A stretch of 64,000 nucleotides of DNA from Pirellulales bacterium (GCA_033762255.1 JANRLT010000021.1:1-64000), one strand, 5' to 3'. Counted from the stretch's first letter, positions 53,545 to 63,798 are shown. Translations and numbers: made by a program. Notes: generated by a model not told the origin, from the letters alone.

Positions 53545-56121
53545 TTACTCCTGCCCCCCAAACTTTTTCTTGCCAATCCGGGCGTACCACTGTTTCCAGC
53601 ACAGACATTGCTGGTGGCAAGTCAGCCGCTGCAATATGGCAAACTCCTCATAGACCACCTGGCCATCCACCACTTTTCGCTCGCCCGTGGGTTGGGCCAA
53701 ACCGGCGTAGGATTGAATCGTCGCGTCCGCCGCCGCATTAAATCCCGTCAACAGCTGCAGACTGGCCAGCGCCGCTAGCTGCACCTCGGGCCGGTCATCC
53801 AGCAGGCGAATCAATTCCCCCAGCGCTTGCAGGTCCCCTAATTTGCCCAAGAGCGTCGCGGCCTCGCGGCGGATAGCGGTATCGTCGTGATAGGTCAGGC
53901 GTAGTAACGCCGGTAATCCCGGCGGCACGCCATGCGCCGCCAGGGCATACGCCGCCGCCAAGCGGATCGCCGGATCGCGGGCGGCCAACAGTTCCTCCAG
54001 CGGCTGAGCGCTAGGAAGCTTGGGGAGCGCCGCCAAGGCCCGCAGCGCGGCTAGCACCACCGCCACATGATCGTCCGCCAGACTGTTTTGCAAGAGGAGC
54101 GCATAGTCCTGATGGGGATGGGCGATAAACCACTCGAGGGATTGCCGCCGCACGCCATCGCTGGGATGGCTGGCGGCCAGGGCGACAATCGCCGCCACGC
54201 GGGGATCTGACTGTTCAGCCAGCAGCCGCAACGCCGCCAGCCAAACTGTGGCGTCGGTTTCTGTCTGTAAAATTTCCGTCAATTCGACGAGGGTGCTATC
54301 GGGAATTACCTGTCCGGCCAGTTGTTGCGTAAAGTCCTGGATCGCGGCGCGGCGTTCCCAAGCCGCGGTGGAACGGCAGCGCGACGCGCAGCGTCGCCAG
54401 TGCGACTCTAATTCGTGGAGGATATCCGCCGCCACCGTCTGATAACCCACGGTGGAAAGCGCCGGGTCCGTCAATGGATTGGCTCGCGACGTGACGTCGG
54501 TTGCCGCGGCATGTTCGCCAAATTCGCGATGATAGGTTTCTTTTAGCAGCCGGGCTTGTTCGGCCAATTGCACGCGCGAGGCGGTTAAACTCAGTTCGTT
54601 TGCCGCGGGCCAGGATTCGCGCAGCTGGCGTATCGCCGCCTGGCGCACCAGCAGCACATCATTTTCGCAAGCCCCCAAGAGGACCGGCACGGCCAAGGGC
54701 AACGGCCAATTTTCCATTTTGGCTAATGTTTGCTTACGCACTTCCACGCTGGGATCCGCCAGTAATCGCAGGGCCAGCGCGGGATCGGGCCTGCGAATCA
54801 ATGTGCTCGTCAAACCCAACCGTACCTGGCTGGATTTGTCCGCCAGGGCCGCATTTACCACGGTTGGATCCCCGCTTTCATAGAGGGCCGAATACGCCGC
54901 CGCGCGGATCAATTCGCCGCTCTCCCGCGTTAAGGGACGCAGGGCCTCTTGGGCGGACCTCCCCCCCAACCGACCCAATCCCTGGATCGCGGCCAGTTTG
55001 ACATCAAATTCCGCGTCTTGCAGAGCTCCGCGCAGACTTGCCAGCGCGTTCGGTGGCTGACGCACCGCCAACATATTTAAATAAGCCACCCGCACCACCG
55101 GCGCGGGATCTAGCGACAACTCTTCCAGATCAGTGGCAAGCTCCAGGTCTGGCCAGCGCACATACGCCGCCACAAACTGCGCCCGTAGGGCCGCGGCGGG
55201 GGAATGGAGCGCCTGACGTAAAATCTGCTCATGCGGCAGAGGGGCGGTTTTTATCCAACTTTCCAAAAGTTCGGTGTGCAGTTCCCAAATATACCGCGTG
55301 GCGGCGGGACCGGCGGAATCCCCCAACTGCGGCAAGACCTGCTCATAAACAGTTGCCACCGCGTCATCCCACGGCAAATGTCCTAGGGCATCCGCCGCCG
55401 CCCGACGCAATGGTAACGGCGCCTGGGGATCGGCAATAACCTGGGCCAACACCGGCACGGCCTGGGGGCGTCCTTGCCAAGCTAGGGCTATCGCCAAATT
55501 TGCCCGCAACGGCTGCTGGGTGGTCTTGGCCAATTCCGCCGTCAGGTTGAGCCGTCGCTGGGGAGGAATCGCCAATTCTGTTTCGATGCCCAGATGCCGC
55601 CAACGATACCTTTCCAGGAAAAGATGATCCACCTGCTGCTTGCCAGGGGATGTTTCCGTGGTTAGCGGAGCTAAAAACCAGCTAGGGCTGGCCAGGGCCG
55701 CCAATTGCTGCGCGGGGCTCATGTTGGCCGCGCACTGAGCACAATGGGCCGGCCCCGTGTGTTCCGTGTCGTGCGAATGTTCTGCGTGTTCCGTGGGCTG
55801 CGTGCTATCTGGCTGGGGAAGCCGAGACGATTGTTGCCCCGATGCGTCAGAAGATTTGGCGTTGGATGACGTTGGGTAAAGCTTATCATCACTGGCGACG
55901 GCACTAGCTTTTACGCCCTCGCGTGGGGGAAGTTGATCGGCGGAAATTCGTGGATCGGGCGAGCGTTGTCGCTGGAGGGCTTCACAGCCGCCACAAAAAC
56001 AGGCCACAAAAACCGCTAGCAAGCAGGCTGCGGGAAAAGAATCTCCCCTTGGCACATCCTGAAAACGCCCCACCGAGAAAACCGGCGGTTTGCGCAAAAC
56101 AGGCAGTTTACGGCGATCCAT
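53545..56121 (-). CDS. HEAT-repeat lipoprotein
   Basis: An 858-residue predicted lipoprotein: signal segment with lipobox FCGGC (Cys about residue 46), then a low-complexity linker rich in Ser, Glu, Gln and with a His cluster (TEHAEHSHDTEHTGPAHCAQC, two Cys), and from about residue 180 to 800 a long array of HEAT-like helical pairs (LPLRRAAADALGHLPW, VKLAAIQGLGRLG, IRLAAAYALAAHG, IRREAATLLGKLGDL). Such solenoids bind proteins. The ATG at 56121 has GAGG eight bases upstream; ATG 56145 is in frame. The gene lies 117 bases behind another HEAT-like exported protein, probably its partner. Confidence 0.85.
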   Translation of the reverse strand: MDRRKLPVLRKPPVFSVGRFQDVPRGDSFPAACLLAVFVACFCGGCEALQRQRSPDPRISADQLPPREGVKASAVASDDKLYPTSSNAKSSDASGQQSSRLPQPDSTQPTEHAEHSHDTEHTGPAHCAQCAANMSPAQQLAALASPSWFLAPLTTETSPGKQQVDHLFLERYRWRHLGIETELAIPPQRRLNLTAELAKTTQQPLRANLAIALAWQGRPQAVPVLAQVIADPQAPLPLRRAAADALGHLPWDDAVATVYEQVLPQLGDSAGPAATRYIWELHTELLESWIKTAPLPHEQILRQALHSPAAALRAQFVAAYVRWPDLELATDLEELSLDPAPVVRVAYLNMLAVRQPPNALASLRGALQDAEFDVKLAAIQGLGRLGGRSAQEALRPLTRESGELIRAAAYSALYESGDPTVVNAALADKSSQVRLGLTSTLIRRPDPALALRLLADPSVEVRKQTLAKMENWPLPLAVPVLLGACENDVLLVRQAAIRQLRESWPAANELSLTASRVQLAEQARLLKETYHREFGEHAAATDVTSRANPLTDPALSTVGYQTVAADILHELESHWRRCASRCRSTAAWERRAAIQDFTQQLAGQVIPDSTLVELTEILQTETDATVWLAALRLLAEQSDPRVAAIVALAASHPSDGVRRQSLEWFIAHPHQDYALLLQNSLADDHVAVVLAALRALAALPKLPSAQPLEELLAARDPAIRLAAAYALAAHGVPPGLPALLRLTYHDDTAIRREAATLLGKLGDLQALGELIRLLDDRPEVQLAALASLQLLTGFNAAADATIQSYAGLAQPTGERKVVDGQVVYEEFAILQRLTCHQQCLCWKQWYARIGKKKFGGQE

Positions 56122-56238
56122 CGCGGCCACCTCACGGCCATCCATGGCCTAAATGAAAGATACAACCGTCGGGGGGATAAATACTGGCTAATTCAACCGC
56201 CCATAGATAATTTCCCGGCCTCGTTGGTGCAATGCCAG

Positions 56239-57729
56239 TTAGCGTCCTCCCCGTGGGCCGATGGGTCCCCGGCCATAAGGGCTAGGCCCGCGACTTCCTC
56301 CCCCGCCGCCACTGGTGCTCCCCGGAGAAAATGTTCCTTTGGGAACAGAAACAAATTTTGGCAGCAGGTCGGATTGGTCTTTGCCGGTAATTGACTTATC
56401 CAGTTTGACACCCCCTTCGCGCAGGCTTTTGATCAGATATTCGGGATCGCGGGTCTTGGTGCTGAACCATTTGGTTTCGCATACTTTGACCAGGGCCTGC
56501 AGTTGCGACTGGATGGCGGCGGCCTGGCCGGTTTTTTTCTCAAGTGTTTTGAGCGCGGCCTGCAACCGGGTAAGTTCATTTTTTAAGGCCTCATCGGTAT
56601 CGGGGGGATAAGGCAGATCCTCTAGATAGGCCAAATCCCGCTTGATCGCGGCCACCGCGACTAGCCCGATATCCTTGGCAAATTCGTCGGGAGCGACTGT
56701 GGCGGGAAGTTCCTTCATGGCGGCCAAAGCTTCGATCGCCTCAATGCGCAGTTCCAGCGAGGCGGTCTCTTCCTTGACAAGGGCTTTGGCCCAATCGGCC
56801 AGTTTTGGGATAGAGCCGGGGGTTTTGGATTCCAGCGTCACCGCCAACTCCAACGCCCGTCGCCGCAGCCAATCATAACCGACAGCCTCTGTGGCCATGT
56901 CCGCGGGGGGCTGGGGGTTGGATAGATAGGGAGCAATGACATCGGTTAATATTGCTTCCACCCCCTTGGGAGGAAGTTTATTGACCTGGGCTTGGCGGAT
57001 CACGCCGTTCATGGCGGTGATACGCAAAATGGGAGGAGTGTTGGGCACCTTGATAGGCGAGGCTAAAAGATACAATCGTTGCAGCGCGCCCGGATAAGGA
57101 ATTTTTTTCATCTCGTCGTTGAGTTCCGCCAGAATAATCGTCGCGTTAAGCCGGGCCAGCGGATGATAGTTTTTTATTTGATTAGCCGCATCCCGGTTAA
57201 TCGCTATCTGCGAAAATCGATTTACCAACGCCTGATTAAACAACTCCCGCGCGCGGGCCATGGCGTCCACATCACCCTGGGCGGCAACCACTTTGAGGTA
57301 GGAATTCGCCAGATCCCGCCGCATCCCTTTGAGTAAAGTGCTATCGACCAAATTCCGGTTGCCATCCGCGGGCTTTACCACATTGGCCAACTGCGTAAAA
57401 TGCGGCGCCAAGATCGTGTTGACATATTTTTCCATGAACTCCTTTGTCGCCTGCGTATTGACGCCGTTTAGCATTTCATCCACTTGAATGCGCAAGCTAT
57501 TCGCCGGACCGGCGGTCGGGCTTTTATTAATAATATGTCGCTGCCACATGTTATAGGCCGGATCGAGCGCGTCCTGGTCATAGGCGGCCTGGGCCAGACA
57601 AACCCCCACGCCTTGTCCCAGCAGGACCGCGGCCAAAAGCATCATTTCCCAGCGGGTGGCCATTTTTCGCGGGGTAACGAACGGAAGAAAATCCATAGAA
57701 CCGCAATACTGGGAAAAAATGGTAGACAT
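56239..57729 (-). CDS. Exported helical-repeat protein with Gly/Arg-rich tail
   Basis: A 496-residue exported protein. A hydrophobic signal segment occurs at about 30-47 (MMLLAAVLLGQGVGVCLA) after a fairly long N-terminus; the body (50-450) is helical with Ala- and Leu-rich repeats similar to HEAT units (LELRIEAIEALAAMKEL); the last 30 residues are Gly, Ser, Arg and Pro (GGGGGSRG, YGRGPIGPRGGR), disordered. The ATG at 57729 is chosen for AGGG seven bases upstream. It is followed by the HEAT lipoprotein gene. No specific family recognised. Confidence 0.75.
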   Translation of the reverse strand: MSTIFSQYCGSMDFLPFVTPRKMATRWEMMLLAAVLLGQGVGVCLAQAAYDQDALDPAYNMWQRHIINKSPTAGPANSLRIQVDEMLNGVNTQATKEFMEKYVNTILAPHFTQLANVVKPADGNRNLVDSTLLKGMRRDLANSYLKVVAAQGDVDAMARARELFNQALVNRFSQIAINRDAANQIKNYHPLARLNATIILAELNDEMKKIPYPGALQRLYLLASPIKVPNTPPILRITAMNGVIRQAQVNKLPPKGVEAILTDVIAPYLSNPQPPADMATEAVGYDWLRRRALELAVTLESKTPGSIPKLADWAKALVKEETASLELRIEAIEALAAMKELPATVAPDEFAKDIGLVAVAAIKRDLAYLEDLPYPPDTDEALKNELTRLQAALKTLEKKTGQAAAIQSQLQALVKVCETKWFSTKTRDPEYLIKSLREGGVKLDKSITGKDQSDLLPKFVSVPKGTFSPGSTSGGGGGSRGPSPYGRGPIGPRGGR

Positions 57730-57975
57730 ACAAAACCCTATGAATTCTGAAAGCTTTTTCGGGGATGGGCCATTCAAGAACAGAAACGTGCCAAACCAGA
57801 GAAACCCGACTCGGAGCGTGCAGAATTCTCTTTTTTGATATGATAAGCACTGACTAGTTTATTTTACTCCAAGCTATTTCTGAAAATCAATCAGAATCCC
57901 AGGGAACTCAGGTAAACGGCCGCGAAATCCGCTGCATGACCTGTTTTCCCATGTTTTTTGCGATACACGCCACTT

Positions 57976-58929
57976 ATGACTTGGATTTACAGCCATTCCG
58001 ACTTTTTAGCCCACCAGACAGGCACCCATCCCGAACGCCCCGAGCGTTTGATCGCGATTCTTCGGCAATTAGAACGGACAGGCCTGGGGGCACGTTGCCA
58101 CCACCCCACCTGGGAAGTGGCCACTACCGCGGAGCTGACCACCATTCACGGGACCGATTATTTAAACGATTTGAATGCTTTTTGCTTGCGGGGCGGGGGT
58201 CGAATCGAAGAAGACACCGTGGTCTCGGCTCGGTCGTATGACATTGCCCGGCTGGCGGCTGGCGCGGCGATTTCCGCCACCCGGGCCGTGATTTCCGGCG
58301 ACACACCCACCGCGTTATGCCTGGTGCGGCCCCCCGGTCATCATGCCCGCCGCGATACCGCCATGGGTTTTTGTTTGATCAACAATATTTCGGTGGCGGC
58401 GCACGCGGCACTGGCTGCCGGATTATCGCGAATTTTGATCATTGATTGGGACGTGCACCATGGAAATGGCACCCAGGAACAGTTTTATACCGACCCGCGG
58501 GTGGGCTTTTTTTCGATCCATCGCTGGCCCTTTTATCCGGGAACGGGGGACCACGATGAAACCGGTAGCGGGCCGGGGCTGGGGACGACCAAAAATCTGC
58601 CGATCGCCTGGGGAACTTCTCGACAAGAGTATTTGAATCAGTTTACCGAGGCAGTAGAGGGTTTTGCGGACAAAATTCGCCCCGAGCTAGTTCTGCTAAG
58701 CGCGGGGTTTGACGCGCACCGGGATGATCCCGTCGGCTCGCTGGGCCTAGAGACCGAGGATTTTGCCATGTTGACCCAGATTGTGGGGGAAATTACCGCG
58801 ACGTGGTGCGGAAAAAAACTGGTCAGCGTGCTGGAGGGGGGTTACAACACGGGCGTCCTAGCCGGCTGCGTGGAAGAGCATGTGCGGGGGTTGCTGACCC
58901 TAGAAAATCGCGATATCAAATCTGCTTAG
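57976..58929 (+). CDS. Histone deacetylase family protein (AcuC/HDAC-like)
   Basis: A 317-residue zinc-dependent deacetylase. HPERPERL near residue 20 starts the domain; RPPGHHARRD contains the catalytic His pair; IDWDVHHGNGTQE supplies the zinc Asp and His; SAGFDAHRDDP supplies the second zinc Asp, and LEGGYN the end of the site. Bacterial members act on acetylpolyamines, acetoin-related enzymes or protein lysines, and which applies here is unknown. The ATG at 57976 fits the family start; no ribosome-binding site. It is divergent from the HEAT-like gene. Confidence 0.93.
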   Translation: MTWIYSHSDFLAHQTGTHPERPERLIAILRQLERTGLGARCHHPTWEVATTAELTTIHGTDYLNDLNAFCLRGGGRIEEDTVVSARSYDIARLAAGAAISATRAVISGDTPTALCLVRPPGHHARRDTAMGFCLINNISVAAHAALAAGLSRILIIDWDVHHGNGTQEQFYTDPRVGFFSIHRWPFYPGTGDHDETGSGPGLGTTKNLPIAWGTSRQEYLNQFTEAVEGFADKIRPELVLLSAGFDAHRDDPVGSLGLETEDFAMLTQIVGEITATWCGKKLVSVLEGGYNTGVLAGCVEEHVRGLLTLENRDIKSA

Positions 58930-59157
58930 GTAGACAGTCGTGGCTAAACTCGGATCGCAAATAATTTACAAAAACTTTTAAAAATCTGGGAATATTTGGC
59001 GGGGGAACTCGTTTGCACTGGTGTGATGGCAAGACACGTCATACTTGGCCGCGACGGTAACACTTTACCGTATTTTTCGCACTGCTAATCAAAGCGTGTT
59101 TTACCCTTCTGTCGCAGTTTTTTTCAACCCCGCTGAATTTTTTGAGGAGACCCAGCC

Positions 59158-59697
59158 ATGTTACGCCCCCTGATTTTTTGTGGATTGTTCGCTCTGGCCC
59201 TGATCCCAGGCTTTAGCCGCGGAGCCGATTCCGCCGGAACGGAAAAGCCTTCGGTGGACCAGCTCAAGCAGTTAGCCCCCAGCAATGTCGAAGAATTAAA
59301 AGTTATCAGCGAAAAGCCCCCGCTGATTCAATTCAAGCAACGGGGCAATAAAGGCTTTGCCTGGAAATTGGAGCTTTCCCGGTATGTCAACAAGCACGGA
59401 GATTTTTTGGAGATGAGTTTTCCTTGTGAACCGCTTCCCGAAAACGCCAACTCCGCCAAACTGCTAAAACTGCTCCAAACGAACGAAATTATGGCTGGCT
59501 CGCCCGTCTATAGTGTGGATAAAAACAACCTGGTTTGGTTGCGGCTGCAAATTCCCGCAAGTACCGCCACCCCCGAGGTCGTCGCCCGCAAATTTGCCGA
59601 ACTGGTCTACCATGCCGAGGATCACCTGGCGGAATGGGACTTTGAAGAGCTCTTTGTCGAGAATAATCACACTGTGGCAAAAGTGGAAACGGAATAG
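59158..59697 (+). CDS. Small exported protein of unknown function
   Basis: A 179-residue protein with a clear signal peptide (LIFCGLFALALIPGFSRGAD, cleavage about residue 22) and a mixed alpha/beta body. GAGGAG stands eight bases before the ATG, so the start is secure. No family recognised; the two-strand, two-helix pattern resembles secretion-chaperone-like or YbjN folds, only by general appearance. It is a single-gene unit closed by a strong hairpin. Confidence 0.7.
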   Translation: MLRPLIFCGLFALALIPGFSRGADSAGTEKPSVDQLKQLAPSNVEELKVISEKPPLIQFKQRGNKGFAWKLELSRYVNKHGDFLEMSFPCEPLPENANSAKLLKLLQTNEIMAGSPVYSVDKNNLVWLRLQIPASTATPEVVARKFAELVYHAEDHLAEWDFEELFVENNHTVAKVETE

Positions 59698-59733
59698 CTA
59701 GTAAAATTAAGGAATTTTGCCGGGTGATATCGG

Positions 59734-59763
59734 ACGGCCTGGAAAGATGACTTTCCAGGCCGT
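59734..59763 (+). terminator. Intrinsic terminator
   Basis: ACGGCCTGGAAAG and CTTTCCAGGCCGT form a perfect 13-base-pair stem around ATGA, 37 bases behind the stop of the small exported protein, followed by TTGTCATTT. Confidence 0.85.
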
Positions 59764-59993
59764 TTGTCATTTATACAGGCAAAAAATGCATGCTCTTTGT
59801 AAAAGACCGAGCTAGCCACCACTATTAACGCCAGTAAAAAAGTAGACATTACGCCTCTAATTTCTTGGACAATTTATGCATTTTTACTTACCAATTGATT
59901 GCAAAATTGGAGATTTGAATTACAGTAAAAGTCAGGTTGCGAGATGCCGCAATAAAGAGGGCCACCCATTTACACACCGTGAGGAGTACGCTG

Positions 59994-60677
59994 ATGAGTC
60001 GGAATTGGAAAATTGCCTTGGCTGGTCTATTTGGCCTGGCATGCATGGCGGGGCAGGCAAGTGCCGCATCTGTAACTTATGGACCCCAGCCCATCGGTCC
60101 CAACAATGCTGGCAGCGCGGGAAGTTTCTTTTTGCCCCAGTTTGATCCTTCCTTGGGGACACTGACCAAAGTCATTTTGATGGTAAATGGCTTTAGCGAT
60201 GGCGGCCAAAACATTCTGGATAGTGAATCGGATTTCTCGGGGAACGCGTCGGTCTCCATCGGTACAAATATCACCGTGACAGGCCCCGCCACCTTGACCG
60301 TGTTAACCACCCCGGTGGATACCAATAGCGGCCCCATCGGCCCCGATGATGAAATGGTTTTTCCCGATTTTGCGGGTCCGGACTCGATTGGGGTGTTTGG
60401 GAATCTGTCCACCGACTCGGACATGAGCATGATCACCAGCGGCATGGGCCCCTACATTGGTTTGGGGAATGTCACGTTCAACTACAGCAGCGTGGTGAAC
60501 AATTCGTCTTCCTCGACGGTTTCGCCTTCGTTCACGTTTAATACACCCACGATTTACAGCTTTGACGCCAAAGTGACTTACGAATACGACGTCATCCCGG
60601 AACCCTCGACCTTTATCCTGGCCGGATTGGGCGCGGTTGGCTTGGTGGGTTATGGCTTGCGTCGTCGGGTCAAGTAA
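59994..60677 (+). CDS. PEP-CTERM protein
   Basis: A 227-residue exported protein: signal peptide to about residue 23 (ending ASAA), a beta-rich domain of the choice-of-anchor type (Gly-, Ser-, Asn-rich, with NFSxSSVVNNSSSS-like region), and a C-terminal exosortase signal VIPEPSTFILAGLGAVGLVGYGLRRRV split as PEP, hydrophobic segment and RRR. GGAG stands seven bases before the ATG at 59994. A dyad TTGCG-n6-CGCAA at 59937-59952 lies upstream. A strong terminator follows. Confidence 0.88.
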   Translation: MSRNWKIALAGLFGLACMAGQASAASVTYGPQPIGPNNAGSAGSFFLPQFDPSLGTLTKVILMVNGFSDGGQNILDSESDFSGNASVSIGTNITVTGPATLTVLTTPVDTNSGPIGPDDEMVFPDFAGPDSIGVFGNLSTDSDMSMITSGMGPYIGLGNVTFNYSSVVNNSSSSTVSPSFTFNTPTIYSFDAKVTYEYDVIPEPSTFILAGLGAVGLVGYGLRRRVK

Positions 60678-60708
60678 TCGTCCCGCACAGATATTAATGA
60701 AACATTTT

Positions 60709-60744
60709 CAGCCGCAAAAGCTTGCCTTTTGCGGCTGTTTTTTT
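60709..60744 (+). terminator. Intrinsic terminator after PEP-CTERM gene
   Basis: CAGCCGCAAAAG and CTTTTGCGGCTG form a perfect 12-base-pair stem around CTTGC, followed by seven T. On the other strand the A/T arms also serve the lptB end at 60766. Confidence 0.92.
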
Positions 60745-60765
60745 GCGCTAAGAACGGGAATGCCC

Positions 60766-61548
60766 TTAGCCGCTCACGCCACTGGACAATTTCTCCGTTG
60801 GTTTTGCGCTATGTGGTCTGAGAATTCCTGGATCATCGCCAAAGTAATATTTGCGGGCGTCCGGGTTATTCAGCACTTCCTCGGGCGTTCCTTCGCACAG
60901 CACCTGACCCGCGCGGATCACATAACTGCGATCGGTGATCGCCAGCGTTTCCCGTTCGCGGTGGTCGGTAATCAGTATCGAAATGCCGTCGTCCCGCAAA
61001 CGGCGAATAATCCCCTGGATGTTGTTGATCGTCACCGGGTCAATGCCGGTGAATGGCTCGTCCAGCAGAATGATGGTCGGTTTGCTGACCAGGCAGCGGG
61101 CAATTTCTAACCGGCGTTTTTCCCCGCCGGAGCAACTTTGCGCCAGTGATTTGCGGATTTTGACAATGTCGAACTCCCGCAACAGTTCCTCGCACCGGCT
61201 TAAACGCTCGGCCCGCGGCATCCCTAACAACTCCATAACCGCTAGCAGGTTTTGCTCTACCGTCAATTTGCGAAAAACGCTTTGTTCCTGGGCCAGATAT
61301 CCCATCCCCCCGTCGCGCGCCCGGCGATACATGGGCCAATGAGTCACATCCAGTCCATTCAGCGTCACGGTGCCGGCGTCCGGTTCCACCAATCCGCAGG
61401 TCATGCGAAAGCTGGTCGTTTTGCCTGCGCCGTTGGGACCCAATAGACCCACAATTTCGCCGGTATTCACATAAAACGTAACGCCGTCCACCACACGGCG
61501 ACGGCCATAGGTCTTTACCAAACCGGTCGATTTTAATAAGGGATTCAC
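60766..61548 (-). CDS. lptB: LPS export ABC transporter ATP-binding protein
   Basis: A 260-residue ABC ATPase that drives lipopolysaccharide extraction from the inner membrane. Walker A GPNGAGKTT, signature CSGGEKRR, Walker B IILLDEPFTGID and switch His ITDHRERETL are seen, and the segment GYLAQEQSVFRKLTVEQNL is typical of LptB. The start is GTG 61548, with GGGAGG five bases upstream; an ATG at 61584 is in frame but lacks a site. The last 25 residues are a tail beyond the family. LptF/G are not in the window. It is 77 bases behind lepB. Confidence 0.92.
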   Translation of the reverse strand: MNPLLKSTGLVKTYGRRRVVDGVTFYVNTGEIVGLLGPNGAGKTTSFRMTCGLVEPDAGTVTLNGLDVTHWPMYRRARDGGMGYLAQEQSVFRKLTVEQNLLAVMELLGMPRAERLSRCEELLREFDIVKIRKSLAQSCSGGEKRRLEIARCLVSKPTIILLDEPFTGIDPVTINNIQGIIRRLRDDGISILITDHRERETLAITDRSYVIRAGQVLCEGTPEEVLNNPDARKYYFGDDPGILRPHSAKPTEKLSSGVSG

Positions 61549-61625
61549 CTGGTCCTCCCTGACCTGGCACTGGCAATGGGGCAAAAGAATTTCAATGCTT
61601 TGGCGGCTAGTTTAGCAAAATTGGC

Positions 61626-63308
61626 CTAACGGATAAAGTTCATTCGCGACCAGTTGGGCATAAAGGGAAAGTCATACCTCACCCCGCGAATCATGATGGG
61701 CAGGGAATAAGTCGTGGGCCAGCTATGGGGCCAGTAAATCGCCATTGCCTTGCCCACCAACTGGCGACGTTCGACAAAGCCCTGGGTCAACCAATAACGG
61801 CTATCGCTGCTGGAGGGGCTATTGTCACCCAGCATAAAGAATTGATCGCGGCTGGGATCGGCGGGATTTTTTTTCAGTTCGATTTGATTCCGCTGCATAC
61901 CATCGGTAGCCTGGGAGGAACCGGTGTAAAAAACATCCCGCATGATTCGCAGGGAACTGACGGTGGCGGCGCTTCCCTGGACCGAGATACCCGCGGGAGA
62001 ATGGTCGGTGACGCGCTGTTCGCCGGGACGAATGGAGGGCAGTTCCGCCGGACGGGTATTACCCAGGTGGTCGTAAGTAGTGGGGGAGTCAAACTCCACC
62101 GGCTGGCCATTGATCACCAGCCACAGCTGATCATCCACATTGGCAAACATGACTTGCTTGGTCGCGCTGCTCCATACGCGGGTGGTGGATTTAGGTTGAT
62201 AATTCTCCACTCCGGGAATGCGCAAGCGGGCGATTCCCGAAGCCAAATCGATTTCGGCATGAAAAACCCGGCCTCCCTTGACCAGCTCTAACCGCAATAA
62301 GCCTGTCTGTTCGGCGGTTTGCACCTCGCACATCAAGGCTAAATCTCCCACCCAATGGATACCATCGCGGGCATTGGGAAAGGGTGCATAATTATAGGGA
62401 TAAAAATCGCGGATAAGTTGGGGGACGGGTTGCAACGAGGGTTGTGCCAGGGAGGCCTTTCCCCCGGGGGGGTCAACTTGGTCCCAGTTGTATTGATCCA
62501 CCAGCAGATGCAGATATCGCAGCGATGTTAATTCCGTGGTTTTATCCAAAGTAAATACTTTTTGATCCGCGCTGGTCTTCCAGCCAGGTTGATTGGGCAT
62601 GGCCCAATTTTGCCAGCGCGAGGGCCACCCCTTTGCCAGTAACTCTTCTGGCTGGTGGTCTTGGTCATGGACCGGCTGCAACATGGCGCGTAGTTTTGCC
62701 AGGTTGGGCTTGCGGGCGATTTCCCATTGTGGACCGGTCCCTGCGGGCAGGTTCGCTCCTGACGGTGGCTTCAGCCAAATATCGCCATGCTCGATTTTCA
62801 GGGTTTCCCCCGGCAGGCCAATGAGCCGTTTAATATAATTGGTCTTGGGATCCTCGGGATATTTAAAGACAATCACATCCCACCGTTCGGGCGGGTGAAA
62901 ATCGTATATAAATTTATTTACAACAATGCGATCCCCTTCAAAGACTTGCTCATATTTGTCGGTCTCTGGCTGGACAGCCTGCACATATTGGCAATTGGGG
63001 CAGCAGGCGGCCGTGGTGGCGTTAAGACCAGCCCCCGGCGCGGCCGGGTTGCTGTCGCTATAACCTTTGCGAAAACTGGTGCCACATTGGGGACAAACCA
63101 AATCATAATGCTTCCCCTGCAACGTGGGAGCCATCGACCCCGTCGGAATAACAAACGGCTCCGCCAAAAAGTTTCGAAACATACAGGCCATCACAAAGGC
63201 AATCAGCACCGACTCTAGCGTTTCCCGCCAGACATTCCCCTCTGGCTCGGGAGGGACTGCGGGAGAAGAGGGGGCCTCGGTAGCCGCATTCTGGGGGGAT
63301 ATGGCCAT
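61626..63308 (-). CDS. lepB: Large signal peptidase I
   Basis: A 560-residue type I signal peptidase against about 320 in E. coli. Membrane helix about 30-48; catalytic Ser in PTGSMAPTL, catalytic Lys in NYIKRLIGLPGE, and the C-terminal box GDNSPSSSDSRYW. Between Ser and Lys there is an insert with CPQC and CPNC (two CxxC pairs, zinc-ribbon-like), and between Lys and the last box about 300 additional residues rich in Trp, Pro and Gln form a large periplasmic domain. The enzyme removes signal peptides of exported proteins, including those described here. No clear ribosome-binding site. Confidence 0.92.
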   Translation of the reverse strand: MAISPQNAATEAPSSPAVPPEPEGNVWRETLESVLIAFVMACMFRNFLAEPFVIPTGSMAPTLQGKHYDLVCPQCGTSFRKGYSDSNPAAPGAGLNATTAACCPNCQYVQAVQPETDKYEQVFEGDRIVVNKFIYDFHPPERWDVIVFKYPEDPKTNYIKRLIGLPGETLKIEHGDIWLKPPSGANLPAGTGPQWEIARKPNLAKLRAMLQPVHDQDHQPEELLAKGWPSRWQNWAMPNQPGWKTSADQKVFTLDKTTELTSLRYLHLLVDQYNWDQVDPPGGKASLAQPSLQPVPQLIRDFYPYNYAPFPNARDGIHWVGDLALMCEVQTAEQTGLLRLELVKGGRVFHAEIDLASGIARLRIPGVENYQPKSTTRVWSSATKQVMFANVDDQLWLVINGQPVEFDSPTTYDHLGNTRPAELPSIRPGEQRVTDHSPAGISVQGSAATVSSLRIMRDVFYTGSSQATDGMQRNQIELKKNPADPSRDQFFMLGDNSPSSSDSRYWLTQGFVERRQLVGKAMAIYWPHSWPTTYSLPIMIRGVRYDFPFMPNWSRMNFIR

Positions 63309-63798
63309 AAATCAAAAATAATAATTGAATGATCGAGGAAAGAAACCAACAAGCCAATTGCGTAAATATTACCAAAATTTATCCAATTCGGCTGGACCAG
63401 ACAGTATTCGGAATCGTACAAAAAATATTGGATTGCATCGTTGTGACATCTTAAAAGACGATAATTTAGGGCAAATGGCTTAAATGAGGGCTATGCAAAG
63501 CTAGGTGCCGCATTGGTGAATTCAGTGACAAACTGCGGCTTACCGCCGTTATAGTCGTTACAGTCGGGAATTATTAGCCATTATAACCAAATTATTGCAG
63601 AAAACTCATCGTTGTTTATAATGAACTTTTGAAACTGGATTTTGAGCCAGGTTCAATTCAACACGATTTTCACAACTTTGGACGGAATTTGGCTAATGAA
63701 AATTTGAAAACCTGTTCCTAAGCGGGAAATCTTGGGGATTGGGTAAATTTTCATGGCTGTTAACCTTGGGAGGCTCGGCAGATAATGCCGACAAGGTT
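63309..63798. other. Intergenic region between lepB and the sigma-54 activator gene
   Basis: About 490 AT-rich bases with the promoters of two divergent genes. TATAAT at 63617 could be a -10 box on the plus strand, without a convincing -35. No repeats or RNA genes recognised. Confidence 0.35.

Noticed and set aside
63617-63622. TATAAT as promoter of the sigma-54 activator
   Set aside because: No matching -35 element and 180 bases from the start codon in AT-rich DNA; not listed as a separate promoter.
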